A DNA stretch of 64,000 nt from Orobanche coerulescens (lineage: Eukaryota; Streptophyta; Magnoliopsida; Lamiales; Orobanchaceae). Made by a program: the position numbers and the translations under genes. Under the pieces are notes generated by a model. That model saw nothing but the letters and a program-made list of their open reading frames with translations. It was not told where the DNA came from and did not search any database. The DNA is taken from NCBI GenBank assembly GCA_033398695.1, contig CM065803.1, positions 42,647,501 through 42,711,500 on the forward strand. Direction: 5' to 3'. Shown here one piece after another: positions 35,843 to 47,441 of the stretch; the first letter of the stretch is position 1; every line of letters begins with the position of its first letter.

Positions 35843-37040
35843 TTGTTGTTGCCCAAAATATTTATCCGAAGATTAATACTGCTGGAAGACGGACAACAAA
35901 CAACAATTGCGGGAGCACTTCCGAGAGAAGATAAATAATACAAGATTTGCCGGGTTTGTTAGGCCCGGGCTTGAATGCTCTCGCGAGATGTTATTAATAC
36001 GAATATTCGTGGATACAAGTATTAATGAGAGAAATCTAAATACAATGAGTGTAAAAAGACTCTGTTAATCCGGCTCTTGAGCGAAGCTCGGTGTTCTTCG
36101 TCCCTGCCGGTGATCTGCTCGAGGAGAAAAGGCCGGGAGAAGTAAGACCGAAAGAAAGCTGTTGCCAAGAGTTGGATATTTGCCAAGTGCTGTGTATTTG
36201 CTTCTGTATTGTGTGAAATCCGTAGGGAGTTGGAGGAAGCTGAAGCCTTTTTTGTGGTAAAGGTTCGATCCAGAAGAGTTTCGGTCCTTTTTACAAGTGC
36301 TGGGAGCCATGCTTATATAGGGACAGCCGGGTCCTGTCCTTTAGCTGCCGATCGCCTGCCGGCCATTTTAATATTCTGCCGATCGCCTGCCGGCCAATAC
36401 TTTAATGGGGCGATCCCCTGGGCTGTCAGGCTAAAGTCCAAGGAAGATGCTGGCTGTCCGAATAAAGTCCAATGCAGTGGCTGGCGCCAGCTGGGCGGTC
36501 CAATAAGGAGCCATCACGTGTCCGGAGTCAGTCAACATGTGGCCCTACTGACAAGCTTTCGGCGGCCTGTCGGCTGGTGGAGGGAATCTGTCAGGCTTTG
36601 GTCAATGGCCCGAGATTCGCGGATCTTGTCTCGGCCCTTGCACGTGGTGCCAGTCTTGAGGCTCGGCCTTCGCCGACTGGGTGTCCGTCGGTGGTGATCG
36701 ACATGAGCGGTCGTCTCTAGCTGATCATCCGAGGTCGCCATCGGCCAGTGGATGGAGATCGCCAATGGTAGGTCACCAAGGGTAGATCGCCAGGTGCCGA
36801 GAGACGGTCGGTCTCAAAGGGTCGGTCGCCGAGTACCGAGAGGCGATCGTCTTGGTGTCGATCGCTCGGCACCGGGATTCCTCCTGGGACCTTCGGTTGG
36901 CCAGTCTAGCATGTCCGCTGGGCTAAGGCTCGGTCGCCTGGTCGCTGGTCGGCAGACTTGCCTTGGTCGCTCGGCAGTAAGTCGGTCGCTCGGCCTCGGA
37001 GGCGATCGCCGGTCGGAAAGTGTTAAATCTTGACACAACA
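35843..37040 (-). repeat. Element E 5' LTR (right copy)
   Basis: Starts TGTTGTGTCAAG on the minus strand at 37040 and ends GGGCAACAACA at 35843. It has more CTG/CCGG than the left copy. Confidence 0.92.
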
Positions 37041-37045
37041 ACACA

Positions 37046-38154
37046 CGAAATCAATTTTCGAAAAATTAAATTGGCTTGCTTACGTCAAGTTCTCGATGAC
37101 AATTCTTTTCGAAAACACACGATTAAATAAAACGGAATCATGCAAATGATTGACTACATCCCTACTCTTGTATACCAGTTCGGCTTGTCACCAATTCCCC
37201 TGACATTCCATCTAATAACGACACGATATAGTTTCAAAATCTCAATATATAGACTCCGATAAAAACTACCCGAGAAGTTTCATTTGAACAAGTAAACCAA
37301 AACCCCGAAAGGCAGTAATAAAATAGCTAGACGATTGGTAAAGTGTTTTACAAATCTCGGGAGTTTTAGGAAACAGAAAATCCTTTTGAAACATTAGGGT
37401 CTCAGCCCGTATCTCGTTCCATATTACAGGAAGTTTAAAAGTAGAAAGCCCTTTTGGACCCCAAGTCCTGAGTTATAAAACTATTTCAAAATCGATTGGG
37501 TCTCGCCCAAAATCATTTTCCGTAAAACATCCGTAAAACATTCATTTTGGAAGGTATCATTTTCAAATGCTCAAAAACAGTTTCATATATCTCAAAATGA
37601 ACTAACACGACTACATGTTCTTCTCAACAATCCACAGTCCTCCTCCCGAATACACAACTCTGTTTCCAAAATTTAACAGACATTGATTTCCAAAATCATA
37701 ACTCCTCAAGATCATCAATCCTGTCCCAAATCTGTCACCTTATACTGTAACGCATAATATTCTGCTGAATCTCAAAGCATATCAACTTAGAATGGCAACA
37801 AATCTCAATGCAATTAAAAAAATCCAAATACTTACAGATCGTGAAGCCGACGATTCCCCGTGATACTGGCACATGTCTCAACTCTAGAAAATACTCGATA
37901 CAGATATTTACAGAACACACATTTTGCAAACTCAGTTCAAATCGAGGACACAACACATCTCTGTTCGAAGAAACATGTTAATACCATTTGGAAAAGTGTA
38001 CAATAACCCTAGTACCACACTGGTAAATCACATAACACACAAGCCCAAGTGAACAACAAAAATCTAGGGCTCTAGTATTAGTCAATCCACAACTCGAATG
38101 ATGCAACAAAACCCGACTCAATTCGACCCGACTGCTTAGGTTTTCACAACTTAA
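37046..38154. other. Element C internal non-coding region, right of E
   Basis: AT-rich leader on the minus strand after the primer site. No coding domain is recognised; the open stretches are short. Confidence 0.6.
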
Positions 38155-38171
38155 GCTCCGATACCATATTC
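38155..38171 (-). promoter_or_regulatory. Element C primer-binding site
   Basis: GAATATGGTATCGGAGC on the minus strand follows the LTR end. One change from the initiator tRNA-Met site. Confidence 0.8.
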
Positions 38172-40085
38172 TGTAACACCCCCCAGAGTCATCCAGAAAT
38201 ATTACAGCGTCGTGGACCCCGAGATGGAACCCACAATGCTAAAAGACATTTTCGCAAACATTTACAAATGCCCAAGAGGCTAACGACGGTACTATCTTTT
38301 AAAAACATTCGAAGACTTAATAAAATCCGTTTATCAAAACTGTCGTAAAAATCTCATTTGAAACCACAAGGCCCGAAATGCCAAAACTCAACAGTTTAAA
38401 AACATACGTTAAGTTATCGCTTACACTTACCAACAAAATAGTTTAGAAAACAATTTGCCAAAGTAACCTAAGTTACCAGATACCAAAAGGCCATTTAAAA
38501 ATACTCACGCAGCGAAAAAAGACAAACAATTAAAATACTCTAGCAGCGGAATACAAGAACTGATCAGGAAACTCAATACACAAATACATGTCCTAGACAG
38601 TATTCTCCGGGAAGCTCATCTCTCCACGACCGCTACAAGCTTGATATTCCAAGAACCTAAAAAGAAGGCCCACGATCCAACAATGATAACCATCACATCA
38701 CGTCAATAATTACATACCAATGAGATACGAAGTAAGAATACTACCAATGTAATCTTACCGCCATAACCTTACGAAAATCCACGATTCGTATCCTTAACAA
38801 TACAATAAGCTAATACCGAAATATATGTACTATATCTCAACAATGCCAGAGGTTCTCAAAACATTATCATAACTCACTGTTACGAAATTCACTAACTCTG
38901 TCCAACCCAATCCATCGGGTAACATCATCACATCTCAACACGATAATCGATTGTCCATCAAAGACAACTACCAAAGGAAATACGGAACATACCTCAAGAT
39001 ATGAAATGCCACGACAAAATCACGTCCGTCTAATCCAAGATCAAATCAACACAACATACGGACATGGTCCTAACACAAGACCTACAAATGCATACTCATA
39101 TGACAACGTCAATATGCTCACATCAATAACAACAATGTATAATTATGGCAAACCCATAATATACATATGCACAATAACAACACATGGTAATCCAACGATC
39201 CAGCGCATACAGTTATAGATTCCCATGATGATCCCGTCGGATCAACGCATAGTGGAAATACCTGTCCAACGATCCAGCACACACATTTATAGATATCCCA
39301 TGTTGATCCCGTAGGACCAACGCATGGTGGACATATGACAACAATGCACAACTGCAAAAAACAACAGTACACAATGCATGACAACAAAAAACACAAATGC
39401 ATGACAACAACAATACACGAATGTATCACAACATCATCGACACAAATGATAAAACTAATTAGAGTACTTGCCCTGAGTCCTTCGAGAGTGATCTCAATGT
39501 CTAAACCATCACCAACCATTAACCTCAATACTCGACGGTCTAAAATATCACGAACTGCAGATAATTCATATCTTTGTATTTATCACAATGTATCCTCGAT
39601 ACCCAAGTATATCAATAATAAATGTAAATCATATACATTATGATTTAACTCCCAAAAATCGGAAAACCGCATAAAATACAAATCTCCAGAGTTCACAATT
39701 ATAATCATCGCTATATGAATTATAAATGAATGAAACTGAAACCATTCATTAAATATTATAAACTGTACAAGTAATAACTTGCCTCGATACCGATGAAGCC
39801 GTTACCAATTCCTTGTCGTCGTCTACGAACTCCTCAGCCTCGACCAAAGAAATCTACGAACATTCTCGAATACGACCGCAAAGCATGGTTCTAATCACCG
39901 ATCAATAATCTCAAGCTATTACAATAATCGATAAACAACAAGTTCGATAACAATCAACAATCGATATAACCAATTCACAAACCCAACGGCTCAACAATAT
40001 CTCGATTAACCACTAGTCCGAACAATCCAACTCAATACATTACGAACTCACAACCGTAATACAATTATGTACACTATCTGTTGAC

Positions 40086-40169
40086 ATAGCGCACGTTAAT
40101 CACTTAACGTGGCGTGTGCTAAGTCGCTTCCGTTAGCGTGCGCTAGCCAGTAACACTAGCGTGCGCTAT
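40086..40169. repeat. Secondary palindrome cluster, element C right LTR
   Basis: Four units about 700 bp downstream of the TATA box on the minus strand, so probably transcribed. Confidence 0.75.
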
Positions 40170-40867
40170 TGACATGAAGTTGCATGTATTTCAGGTACCG
40201 ATCAACATATAGCTATTACGAATACGGGTGTAAAGGAAATCATACTCTAAGATCAATCACAATCTTTCCAGATTCAATCTCGGTATCATACTCACATGGT
40301 ATATACATCAATCATCAATTCAACATGACTTAACCCTAGATATGAACATTTCAACATCGTATCTAGAACACCGATAATTCAACATACAATCGTCTTGATA
40401 TTGTATATTCATCAATAAGTTCTTGAAGAACACTAAGTGATTCGAAACCATGTTCATAACCATCAAAGTAACATAATCTAACATCCTTTAACATGTAAAT
40501 AATCATCCCATTCATAATCCAAGTCATAGACATCCATTAAACCTCATATAACATCATCACATGATAATCCAACATACTCCCTCCTAGGTAATCATCCTTT
40601 AAAACGAAACACTAACAAAGGGATACGAAAATTACCTTGTAGACGAACCATAAAGAAGAACAATCGAACTCCATTCCAAGAATCATCAATATTCTTCAAG
40701 AACAAGGCTTTAATCTATGCTCTCCATCTTATTATTGTTAAGAACGATCATCTCTCAGTGTTTGGAACCTCAAACTTCTCTCTAAGAACTCTCTCTCTAT
40801 CGAAATAAGGGAAAGAATGGCCGAATAAACATAATTCACATCTGCAATCATATATATACTGACTTAT

Positions 40868-41305
40868 ATTAGCGTGCGCTACCTTCACATAATAGCATGC
40901 GCTATCGCAGTCCAGAGGCTACTGCCTTGCTTCGTACACTGATTTACGTACGCAATGCCCATGCAATAGCATACGTAATTGCCTCTATTTAACGTACGCA
41001 AGTGTCCGACCATAGCGTGCGCTACTCGTAGTTGACTCGTTTGTCTGTATGCTCCGAAGACGGGTCCACACGCCGAAAGCATTTGACAAGGATAAGATTC
41101 CCTTTGGACCGATCTGATATTAGCGTGCGCTAACAATATGCATCAGCGTGCGCTAATCCTTCATAACAAACATCCATTGACCTTATCGGAACATGCGCCG
41201 AAAGTAGCCGGGTTCACACGTAGATTCCCTCTTATCTGTTCTGCACTAGCGTGCGCTAAACTTGCACGATAGCGTGCGCTATGCTTGAATATTAACATGC
41301 GCTAA
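40868..41305. repeat. Main palindrome array, element C right LTR
   Basis: Eleven units including TTAGCGTGCGCTAA, TAGCATGCGCTA and TTTACGTACGCAA. It ends 9 bp from TATATATA (40851-40858). Confidence 0.87.
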
Positions 41306-41583
41306 TAAGGCTATATTTAGCCATTTTCATCTATCCTTGTCCAACGTCTCAACATACTAGATACGTATACACGACATACTGAATACACATACTCCTTCCA
41401 ATAATATTCTCATATGATACACACTATCCTCAAATGCAATTGTCGACCAAGTACGACAATTATACTAATACAAATGTCTCAGTCCTTCAATTGTTTTATC
41501 CATACTGTACAGATTCCACGATGTACAACATAACTCGGATAAAATAACATTAAACTATAGTAGTATAAATTTCGGATATTACA

Positions 41584-41617
41584 ATTTTCGATAGCCGGTT
41601 CGTGGTATCGATGTATC
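41584..41617 (+). repeat. Element G 5' LTR fragment 2
   Basis: 34 bp between elements C and F, matching the sequence near 53955-53988. It contains the right target copy of C (ATTTT) and the left target copy of F (GATGTATC, 41610-41617). Confidence 0.85.
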
Positions 41618-41710
41618 TAGAGGTGCCCAAAACGACCCAGACCGTGGCAGGACCGGAGACCGGGCCGACCGTGCAGACCGGACCGGCCGACTGGCCGACT
41701 GTCGACCTGC

Positions 41711-41729
41711 ACCCGTGGTATACACGGGT
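41711..41729. other. Left subterminal hairpin of hAT element F
   Basis: ACCCGTG-GTATA-CACGGGT, about 93 bp from the left end, followed by GGGGTCCGGGTC. The right end has an equivalent in the same, not inverted, orientation. Confidence 0.8.
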
Positions 41730-41780
41730 GGGGTCCGGGTCTAGGTTTTGCCAACCAGGCGACCCGCCGGGTCCGAGCGA

Positions 41781-44313
41781 ATGGGTCTTTGGGGCAAATC
41801 GAAGAAACCATCTAGAATAATTATTCGGGATCCCCAAAACCAAACTCCACCCGGTTTTGAAAATGAAAGTCAAGAAGCTGAATATGATGCTATACATGAA
41901 AGTGTCTATTACGGTAGTACAACAACTACCAGTGAAGAAGAAGTTGATCTCTGGGGATTTCGACGTGTCCCGAATCGTCAACAACTGCAAAACATTGACG
42001 AAGAAATGGACCATGAAATCGATGAAGCTATGTTAAATCAAATATATGCAACATTCGAGCGCACTCTTCATGGCGTACCAACTCTGATGCAAAAATAAAA
42101 GTCGAAGCGTCCTACGGCAAGCCAAGCTGAAGAAGAACCTCCTTATGTTGAAGAGTTATCGTCCGAAGAGGAAGAAAATGTGAAAGGCAGAGGAAGTAAG
42201 AAAACTAAAGCAAGAAAGAAGCCTGCCCCTGTTGCAGAAAAGAAACCGGTATTCGAACTTTTTTCATAACACTTTAAAAAGGAAAAAATGTTGGATGGTT
42301 CGATGAAGGTATCTTGCAACTACTGCTCGAAAGAGTATCCGTATAAAGCCAGGGATGGATATGGAAATTTTAAAAGGCATTTTGAGAATAACCATGCCTC
42401 GGTCCACGGAGAACAAAAGTCACAAAGTCAACTCAACTTCCAACCTTCTACTGGAGCCGGGCCACTCGGTAATCAAGGTATGTCTGAATCTCAACTTTAT
42501 AAATATAATGAAAAAATTGCTAGAGAACAAATGGCAAAATTATGTGCACAAGAATCTTTACCTTTTAATTTTGCGGATAGTACGGGTTGGGAATACAGGA
42601 TGCAAAATACCTATAATCCTGCTATTAAAAGAATTCCACGTACCACAATGACTAGACAAGTAGTATACTTAGCCAAACAACATAAACTAACACTACGAGC
42701 TTATTTTAGATCTATAAATCATAGAGTTTCTTTAGCTGCAGATACTTGGGCAAATTTTAAATAAAAAAATGATTATATGGGAATAACTATACACTGGATT
42801 GATGAAAATTGGAACTTAAACAAAAGATTACTTGCGTTTAAAAAATTTAATTGTGCACATAGTGCAGATAATATAGCTAGAGCAATTATTAAAATTTTAA
42901 CATTTTATTGCTTAAAAGATAAAATTTTCTCAATTGGTTTTGATAATGCTAGTTCTAATACTGCAAGTGTACCAGCTTTAATACAAGCTTGCAATCCTGT
43001 TTTAGCGGGTCGATTATTTCATACTAGATGTATATGTCATATTCTAAATTTATGTGTACAAGATGCATTAAAATTTGTAGATGAGGCAATAGAACCAATT
43101 AGAAAATGTGTCTTGTTTTTACATAATCGTACTAAGTTAGCTACACAATGGGTAAAATTTTTAAAGTCAAAACAAATGCAACCCAAATTTTTTACTCCAG
43201 ACGTAAAACATAGATGGAACTCAACTTATGAGATGTTAAATTCAACTAATGAATATAAAGAATTATTGTGTGAATTTTTTGATACGTATTTTCGCGTAGA
43301 AGGATTTTATTTATTGCCAACGTATTGGGATGAAACTAAAGATTTAATAAAACTATTAAGGGTTTTTGAAAATGCAACTAAAGATTTAAGTGGTTGTTAT
43401 TATCCCACGTCTCCTAAAGTTTTATTTAATTGTTGTTTTATTGTATCTGAAATGGATGCTTGTAGTAAATCCGAAAGATTATCGAATGCTATTTACAATA
43501 TGTGTTTAAAATGGCTAAAATACTTTAATCGTATTCATGATGTTTTCTTGATTAGTGCAGTTTTATCTCCCGATTTGAATTTCGCTCAACTAGAACAATT
43601 ACTTTAAATATATTATAATATTCTTAAAAATTTGGGTTTTCCTAATATTGTGGATAGTGTTGAAAGTCAAACTTTATTTGAAAATATTCCTGACGTTGAA
43701 CAAGTAAAAATTGATTTGAAAAATAGTTCAGAAACTATTTTTTCTAAATATTCTTGTAAATATGGTGATAAGATTCAAACTCAAAAAAACAAGAACTAGA
43801 ACTACAAATACATTTAACATGGAATTCGACAGAACTCCCACTAACCCATTTCAACAACAACTCTATAATATAGCAAGAAATAGGGGTGGTAGTAATGTCG
43901 GTCAAAGAAATGACCTTAGTAGATATTATGCAACTAGTTTTGTGCCGGAGGATGACAATGCAGGTATATTTGATCTGTTGGATTGGTGGAAGAGAAGGGG
44001 AACCGAATTTCCCATACTTTCCATTATGGCACAAGAAATTCTTGCAGTGACCACATCCACAGTCCCCGTTGAGAGTGCTTTTAGTGAAGGAGGCTATATG
44101 TTGGACGAGCGGAGATCCCGAATGACGCCAAAAAATCTCGAGGCTCAAATGATACTTAAAGACGCAACAAAAGCCGAGTTACGAGATCAAGAAAATAAGT
44201 GGGATGACCTATTAGCGGACCAAAACGCCTATCAAGAAGGCACTACTGAAGGAGAGTCTAGTCAAATGAGTCAAACCGATGATCAAGACGACGACAACAT
44301 CGACTTCGACTAA
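41781..44313 (+). pseudogene. hAT transposase, inactivated
   Basis: Cuts and pastes the element. Read in one frame from the ATG at 41781, there are in-frame stops at about 42096, 42267, 42762 and 43605, then a frame change between 43750 and 43800 into the final segment (to 44313). Domains in order: an acidic N-terminus; a BED zinc finger (42310-42400) with CNYCSKEY and HFENNH; the RNase H-like core with DTWANFK, MGITIHWID, FDNASSN and CICHILNLCVQDAL; and the C-terminal dimerisation region with LDWWKRRG and VPVESAFSEGG. Few lesions relative to length suggest recent loss. It resembles the BED-type RICESLEEPER/DAYSLEEPER group of plant hAT proteins. Confidence 0.9.
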
Positions 44314-44344
44314 AGGTAAGTAAGGTAAGTCAGGTAAGTAAAGA

Positions 44345-44530
44345 ATTACGTAGGGCTTTGATTCCTCACGAGGATACGTAGGCAATTTAATTTTAAGTGA
44401 AAACTTAAAATTAAATACAAGCCCATTTTTTTAACTCTTCTCAAGTAAAAGAACTACGTGGAGCTTTGATTCCTCACGAGGATACGTAGGCAATTTAATT
44501 TTAAGTAAAAACTTAAAATTAAATACAAGC
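44345..44530. repeat. 108-bp tandem duplication with palindromes in hAT element F
   Basis: Two copies of a unit containing GATTCCTCACGAGGATACG and a 14-bp-arm inverted repeat around ATTTAATTTTAAGT (arms 44385-44398/44403-44416 and 44493-44506/44511-44524). It lies between the transposase stop and the right subterminal region. Confidence 0.85.
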
Positions 44531-44695
44531 TAATTTTTTCAAATGATATCCTTGTTCACTTATAGTTATTTTTCGTGTATAAAATGATAACAAATAAAAG
44601 TTTTAGATAACTTAAAAAAAATCGAGACAGGTCGGACCCGTGACCCGGCGGGTCGGACCCGGACCCGGACCCTTGGCCGACCCATCGACCCGCCA

Positions 44696-44720
44696 ACCCG
44701 TACATTTCATATGTACGGGT
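44696..44720. other. Right subterminal hairpin of hAT element F
   Basis: ACCCGTACAT-TTCAT-ATGTACGGGT, then GGGGTCCGGGTCC, about 80 bp from the right end. The stem sequence differs from the left hairpin but the flanks agree. Confidence 0.8.
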
Positions 44721-44984
44721 GGGGTCCGGGTCCTGTCCTGCCGACCCGGCGACCCGACGGGTCCCACCCGGACCCGGACCCGGCGTTGGGCACGTCTAGA
44801 TGTATCGATTGTTGTTGTTGGTATTGATGTCGATTTAAGACATTGTTGTGATCATTGTTGTTGATATTGGCGTTTTGCTATTGATGCTATAATTGTCCGA
44901 GTGAAGGCGACATGTTCGATTATCATCTCCGTCGTCGGTAACCTATTAAAGGCACCGGGACATCTGTTTTTATTGTTTCGTTGT

Positions 44985-45670
44985 TGTCGATTGGCCATTC
45001 TAAGGCAATCGAGGTATTGAATTGGGATTATCGAGGATAGGTCCCATCTGTTTTGTCGTCGTTATCGATTGGCCATTCTAAGGCAATCGAGGTACTGAAT
45101 TGGGATTATCGAAGATGATTCCCATCCGTTGTATCATTGTTTATCGATTGACCATTCTAAGGTAATCGATGTATTGAATTGTGACTGTCAAAGACATTTG
45201 CCATCCGTTGAGTCATTGTTATCGATTGACCATTCTAAGGTAATCGATGTATTGAATTGGGACTGTCGAATACATATCCCATCCATTGAGTCGTTGTTAT
45301 CGATTGACCATTCTGAGATAATTGATGTATTTAATTGGGACTGTCGAAGGCATTTCCCATCCGTTGAGTCGTTATCGATTGACCATTCTAAGGTAATCGA
45401 TGTATTGAATTGGGACTGTCGAAGACATTTCCCATCTGTTCAGTCGTTGTTATCGATTGACCTTTCTAAGGTAATCAATGTATTAAATTGGGACCATCGA
45501 ATACATTTCCCATCCGTTGAGTCATCGTCATCGAATGGCCGTTCTAAAGGTAATCGATGTATTGAATTGGGACTGTCAAGGCTCATATGTTGAGTCGTTG
45601 TGATCGATTGGCAATTCCAAGGCAGTTGAGGTATTTGAATTGGGACTGCCGAGGATGGTGCTCATCCGTG
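44985..45670. repeat. 78-bp hairpin tandem repeats, element G 5' LTR
   Basis: About nine units of the form ATCGATTGRCCATTCTAAGG followed by YAATCGATGTATTGAATTGG. Units with GGCC pair with GGCAATC and units with GACC pair with GGTAATC. The period is a multiple of three, which keeps a 154-codon frame open without coding meaning. Confidence 0.9.
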
Positions 45671-45954
45671 AGTTATTGTTGTCGTGTTGACCGACTCAAG
45701 GCAGCACACTATTATTCTTTTGAATTCGGTAATCTCGGGATCGTTGCCGTTTGTGATTAATTATGTTTTGGAGGCTAGTCTCGGCTAGTGCTTGAGGGGT
45801 TAGCTTGGGGCTTGAACCTTCGCGGTTGGTTTCCCAACACATACAGTTCAGTAGGTCACGGTCACTGGGTGATCTCATTATGGGTAAGTCTGGGGCTTGA
45901 ACCTTCGCGGTTGGTTTCCCAGCACCTGCAATTCAGCAGGTCACGGTCATTGGA

Positions 45955-46180
45955 TGGCCTCATTGTGATACGGCTTCGTGTCGTGGCTTCGAACCTCATT
46001 ATGATACGGCTTCGTGCCGTGGCTTCGACCTTCATTGTGATAAGGCTTTGTGCCGTGACTCAGGCCCTCATTGTGATACGGCTTCGTGTCGTGGCTTCGG
46101 CCCTCATTGTGATACGGCTTCGTGCCGTGACTTCGGCCCTCATTGTGATATGGCTTCGTGCTGTGGCTTCGGCCCTCAGA
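45955..46180. repeat. 36-bp tandem repeats, element G 5' LTR
   Basis: Six units with CATTGTGATACGGCTTCGTG and a GGCTTCGGCC tail, related to the 1770-1990 array. The 3' LTR has only four (55140-55292). Confidence 0.88.
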
Positions 46181-46962
46181 TGATACAGCTTCGGGCTGTT
46201 TGGATTCGGGCCATTGTGATGATTGACAGCTTCGGCTGAGTGGCTTTCGGGCCATCGTGATGTTTTGGTATTTCCGTTGGAGCCTTCGGGCACTATGATT
46301 CGTATCTATTTCAGCTTTAGTTTGGTTTACCTTCGGGTAACGCATTGTTGTGTTCTATATTGATGATTCACCATTAGACACTTGTATTCTAATCTGTTGA
46401 GCAGGTACCGTTCGTATGCCGTGGGCATAGTGTTTCACGAATGCTCGATTCTTACATTGAATTGTGAGCATCTCGTTTTTCCATTGTTGTACCATTTTAT
46501 TCTACTTTTGGATGCATATCATGTTGTACATGTATTTGATATTCATTATATGGATGACTGACCCCGTGGGGGCGGAACATGTTTATATGTTTTAGGTGCT
46601 TGCGAGGAGAGAGTTGAGACACAGGGGCATGACGATGGCGACGAGGCATTCGAGCGATACTTTTCCGAGATGTTTTGGTGTTCATGTCGATCAGACAGTT
46701 TGGAGTACTCCAGTTTTGTCAGTTGTTGTCATTTTGTATTATCCGAGCAAGGCTCGTGGATGTTGTTGTATTTTTATTTTGTCCATGTAGGCCCACATTT
46801 GTTGTTGAAATTCCATATCGGAATATTATGTTGGATATCATAGTAGGACTGTGATTCTCCCTTTTGGTCAGTTAGTTGTATTTTGGTCGTGTTCGCCTGG
46901 TGGATCTCATGGTGTGGGATCCACCGCACTGTAATGACCTAATGGGATTTGGGGGTGTTACA

Positions 46963-46980
46963 GAAGATGGTATCATAGCA
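46963..46980 (+). promoter_or_regulatory. Element G primer-binding site
   Basis: GAAGATGGTATCATAGC follows the LTR end; TGGTATCA-AG matches initiator tRNA-Met. Confidence 0.8.
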
Positions 46981-47019
46981 ATGGGTTATGAGATACCCTG
47001 ATATGTGAGTTATGTGGCT

Positions 47020-47058
47020 CTACCGACGCGGTAGTAGTGGGGCTGTCATGTTATGACA
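47020..47058 (+). other. Post-PBS leader hairpins of element G
   Basis: CTACCG-ACG-CGGTAG (47020-47034) and TGTCAT-GTT-ATGACA (47044-47058), matching 2827-2865 in element A with changed loops. Confidence 0.45.
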
Positions 47059-47441
47059 ATCTGGACAGTCGGGTTTTGTGAGTCGTGATAGTTGAACGAG
47101 TGTATGAGTCATTCTTTGATCGAGTCTTCGTCATCAGTGAAGACTAGTATCTCAAGACCTCGAAGCTTCGTATGACCTGTGTGACTCCATTCTCTTTTAT
47201 GTTCATACATTCACTATGTCATTGATTATACATGTTTTGTTGAAACTTGTATGTAACATTCGTGTTACGATTGATTCCTGATTATTTGTTTTGGAGCGTG
47301 CGGGCTCTGTATTGGCTATGATTAGCATGATTGTTTATATGTTGAGTTTGTATACTCGTGTTTGGATATGGACTCAGCATTCTGGATTGGCCGTCGAGGC
47401 ATATTTGAGTTATGATCATGAACGAGCGTTATTCTTTCAGT

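Larger units (their letters stand above)
32395..37040 (-). mobile_element. Element E: TR-GAG type non-autonomous LTR retrotransposon
   Basis: LTRs 32395-33568 and 35843-37040 with ends TGTTGTTGCCC and TTGACACAACA. Target duplication ACACA (32390-32394 and 37041-37045). Inside is one intact minus-strand gag frame and no protease, RT or integrase. GC-rich and full of CGATCG, unlike the AT-rich element C around it. Gag-only elements of this kind are known in plants as TR-GAG; that name is by structure. Confidence 0.93.
19640..41583 (-). mobile_element. Element C: large non-coding LTR retrotransposon (LARD-like)
   Basis: Right (5') LTR 38172-41583; left (3') LTR 19640-22026 plus 30099-31098, split by element D. 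Target duplication ATTGT (19635-19639) and ATTTT (41584-41588), one mismatch; the empty site is visible near 53950 in element G. The internal region 31099-38171 carries a primer site and polypurine tract but no recognisable coding sequence outside the nested element E, so it depends on proteins from elsewhere. Confidence 0.88.
38172..41583 (-). repeat. Element C 5' LTR (right copy)
   Basis: 3.4 kb. Terminal hairpin 38212-38220/38226-38234; 70-bp repeats 39185-39330; minor palindrome cluster 40086-40169; TATATATA 40851-40858; main array 40868-41305; donor-like AAG|GTAATTTTC on the minus strand near 40640. Minus-strand start is TGTAATATCCG at 41583. Confidence 0.92.
41618..44798 (+). mobile_element. 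Element F: hAT transposon, near-complete
   Basis: Terminal inverted repeats TAGAGGTGCCCAA (left) and TAGACGTGCCCAA (right, reverse complement), one mismatch. An 8-bp target duplication GATGTATC (41610-41617 and 44799-44806), the hAT hallmark. It carries a broken transposase on the plus strand. Both ends are rich in GGGTCCGGG-type subterminal repeats. It interrupts the 5' LTR of G. Confidence 0.96.
44799..46962 (+). repeat. Element G 5' LTR fragment 3
   Basis: Matches about 53980-56069. It holds 78-bp hairpin repeats (44985-45670), 36-bp-type repeats (45955-46180), the hairpin pair CCCC/GGGG (46562-46570) and AACATG/TATGTT (46576-46591) before TTAG|G, and the terminal hairpin 46900-46908/46916-46924. 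It ends GGTGTTACA. Confidence 0.9.

Noticed and set aside
41550..42014. Minus-strand open frame across the left end of the hAT element
   Set aside because: It crosses the transposon boundary and target duplication and is opposite the transposase reading frame.
45129..45593. 154-codon open frame in element G LTR
   Set aside because: It runs along 78-bp tandem repeats; the period is a multiple of three, so it stays open by construction. No domain, and frames drift between copies.
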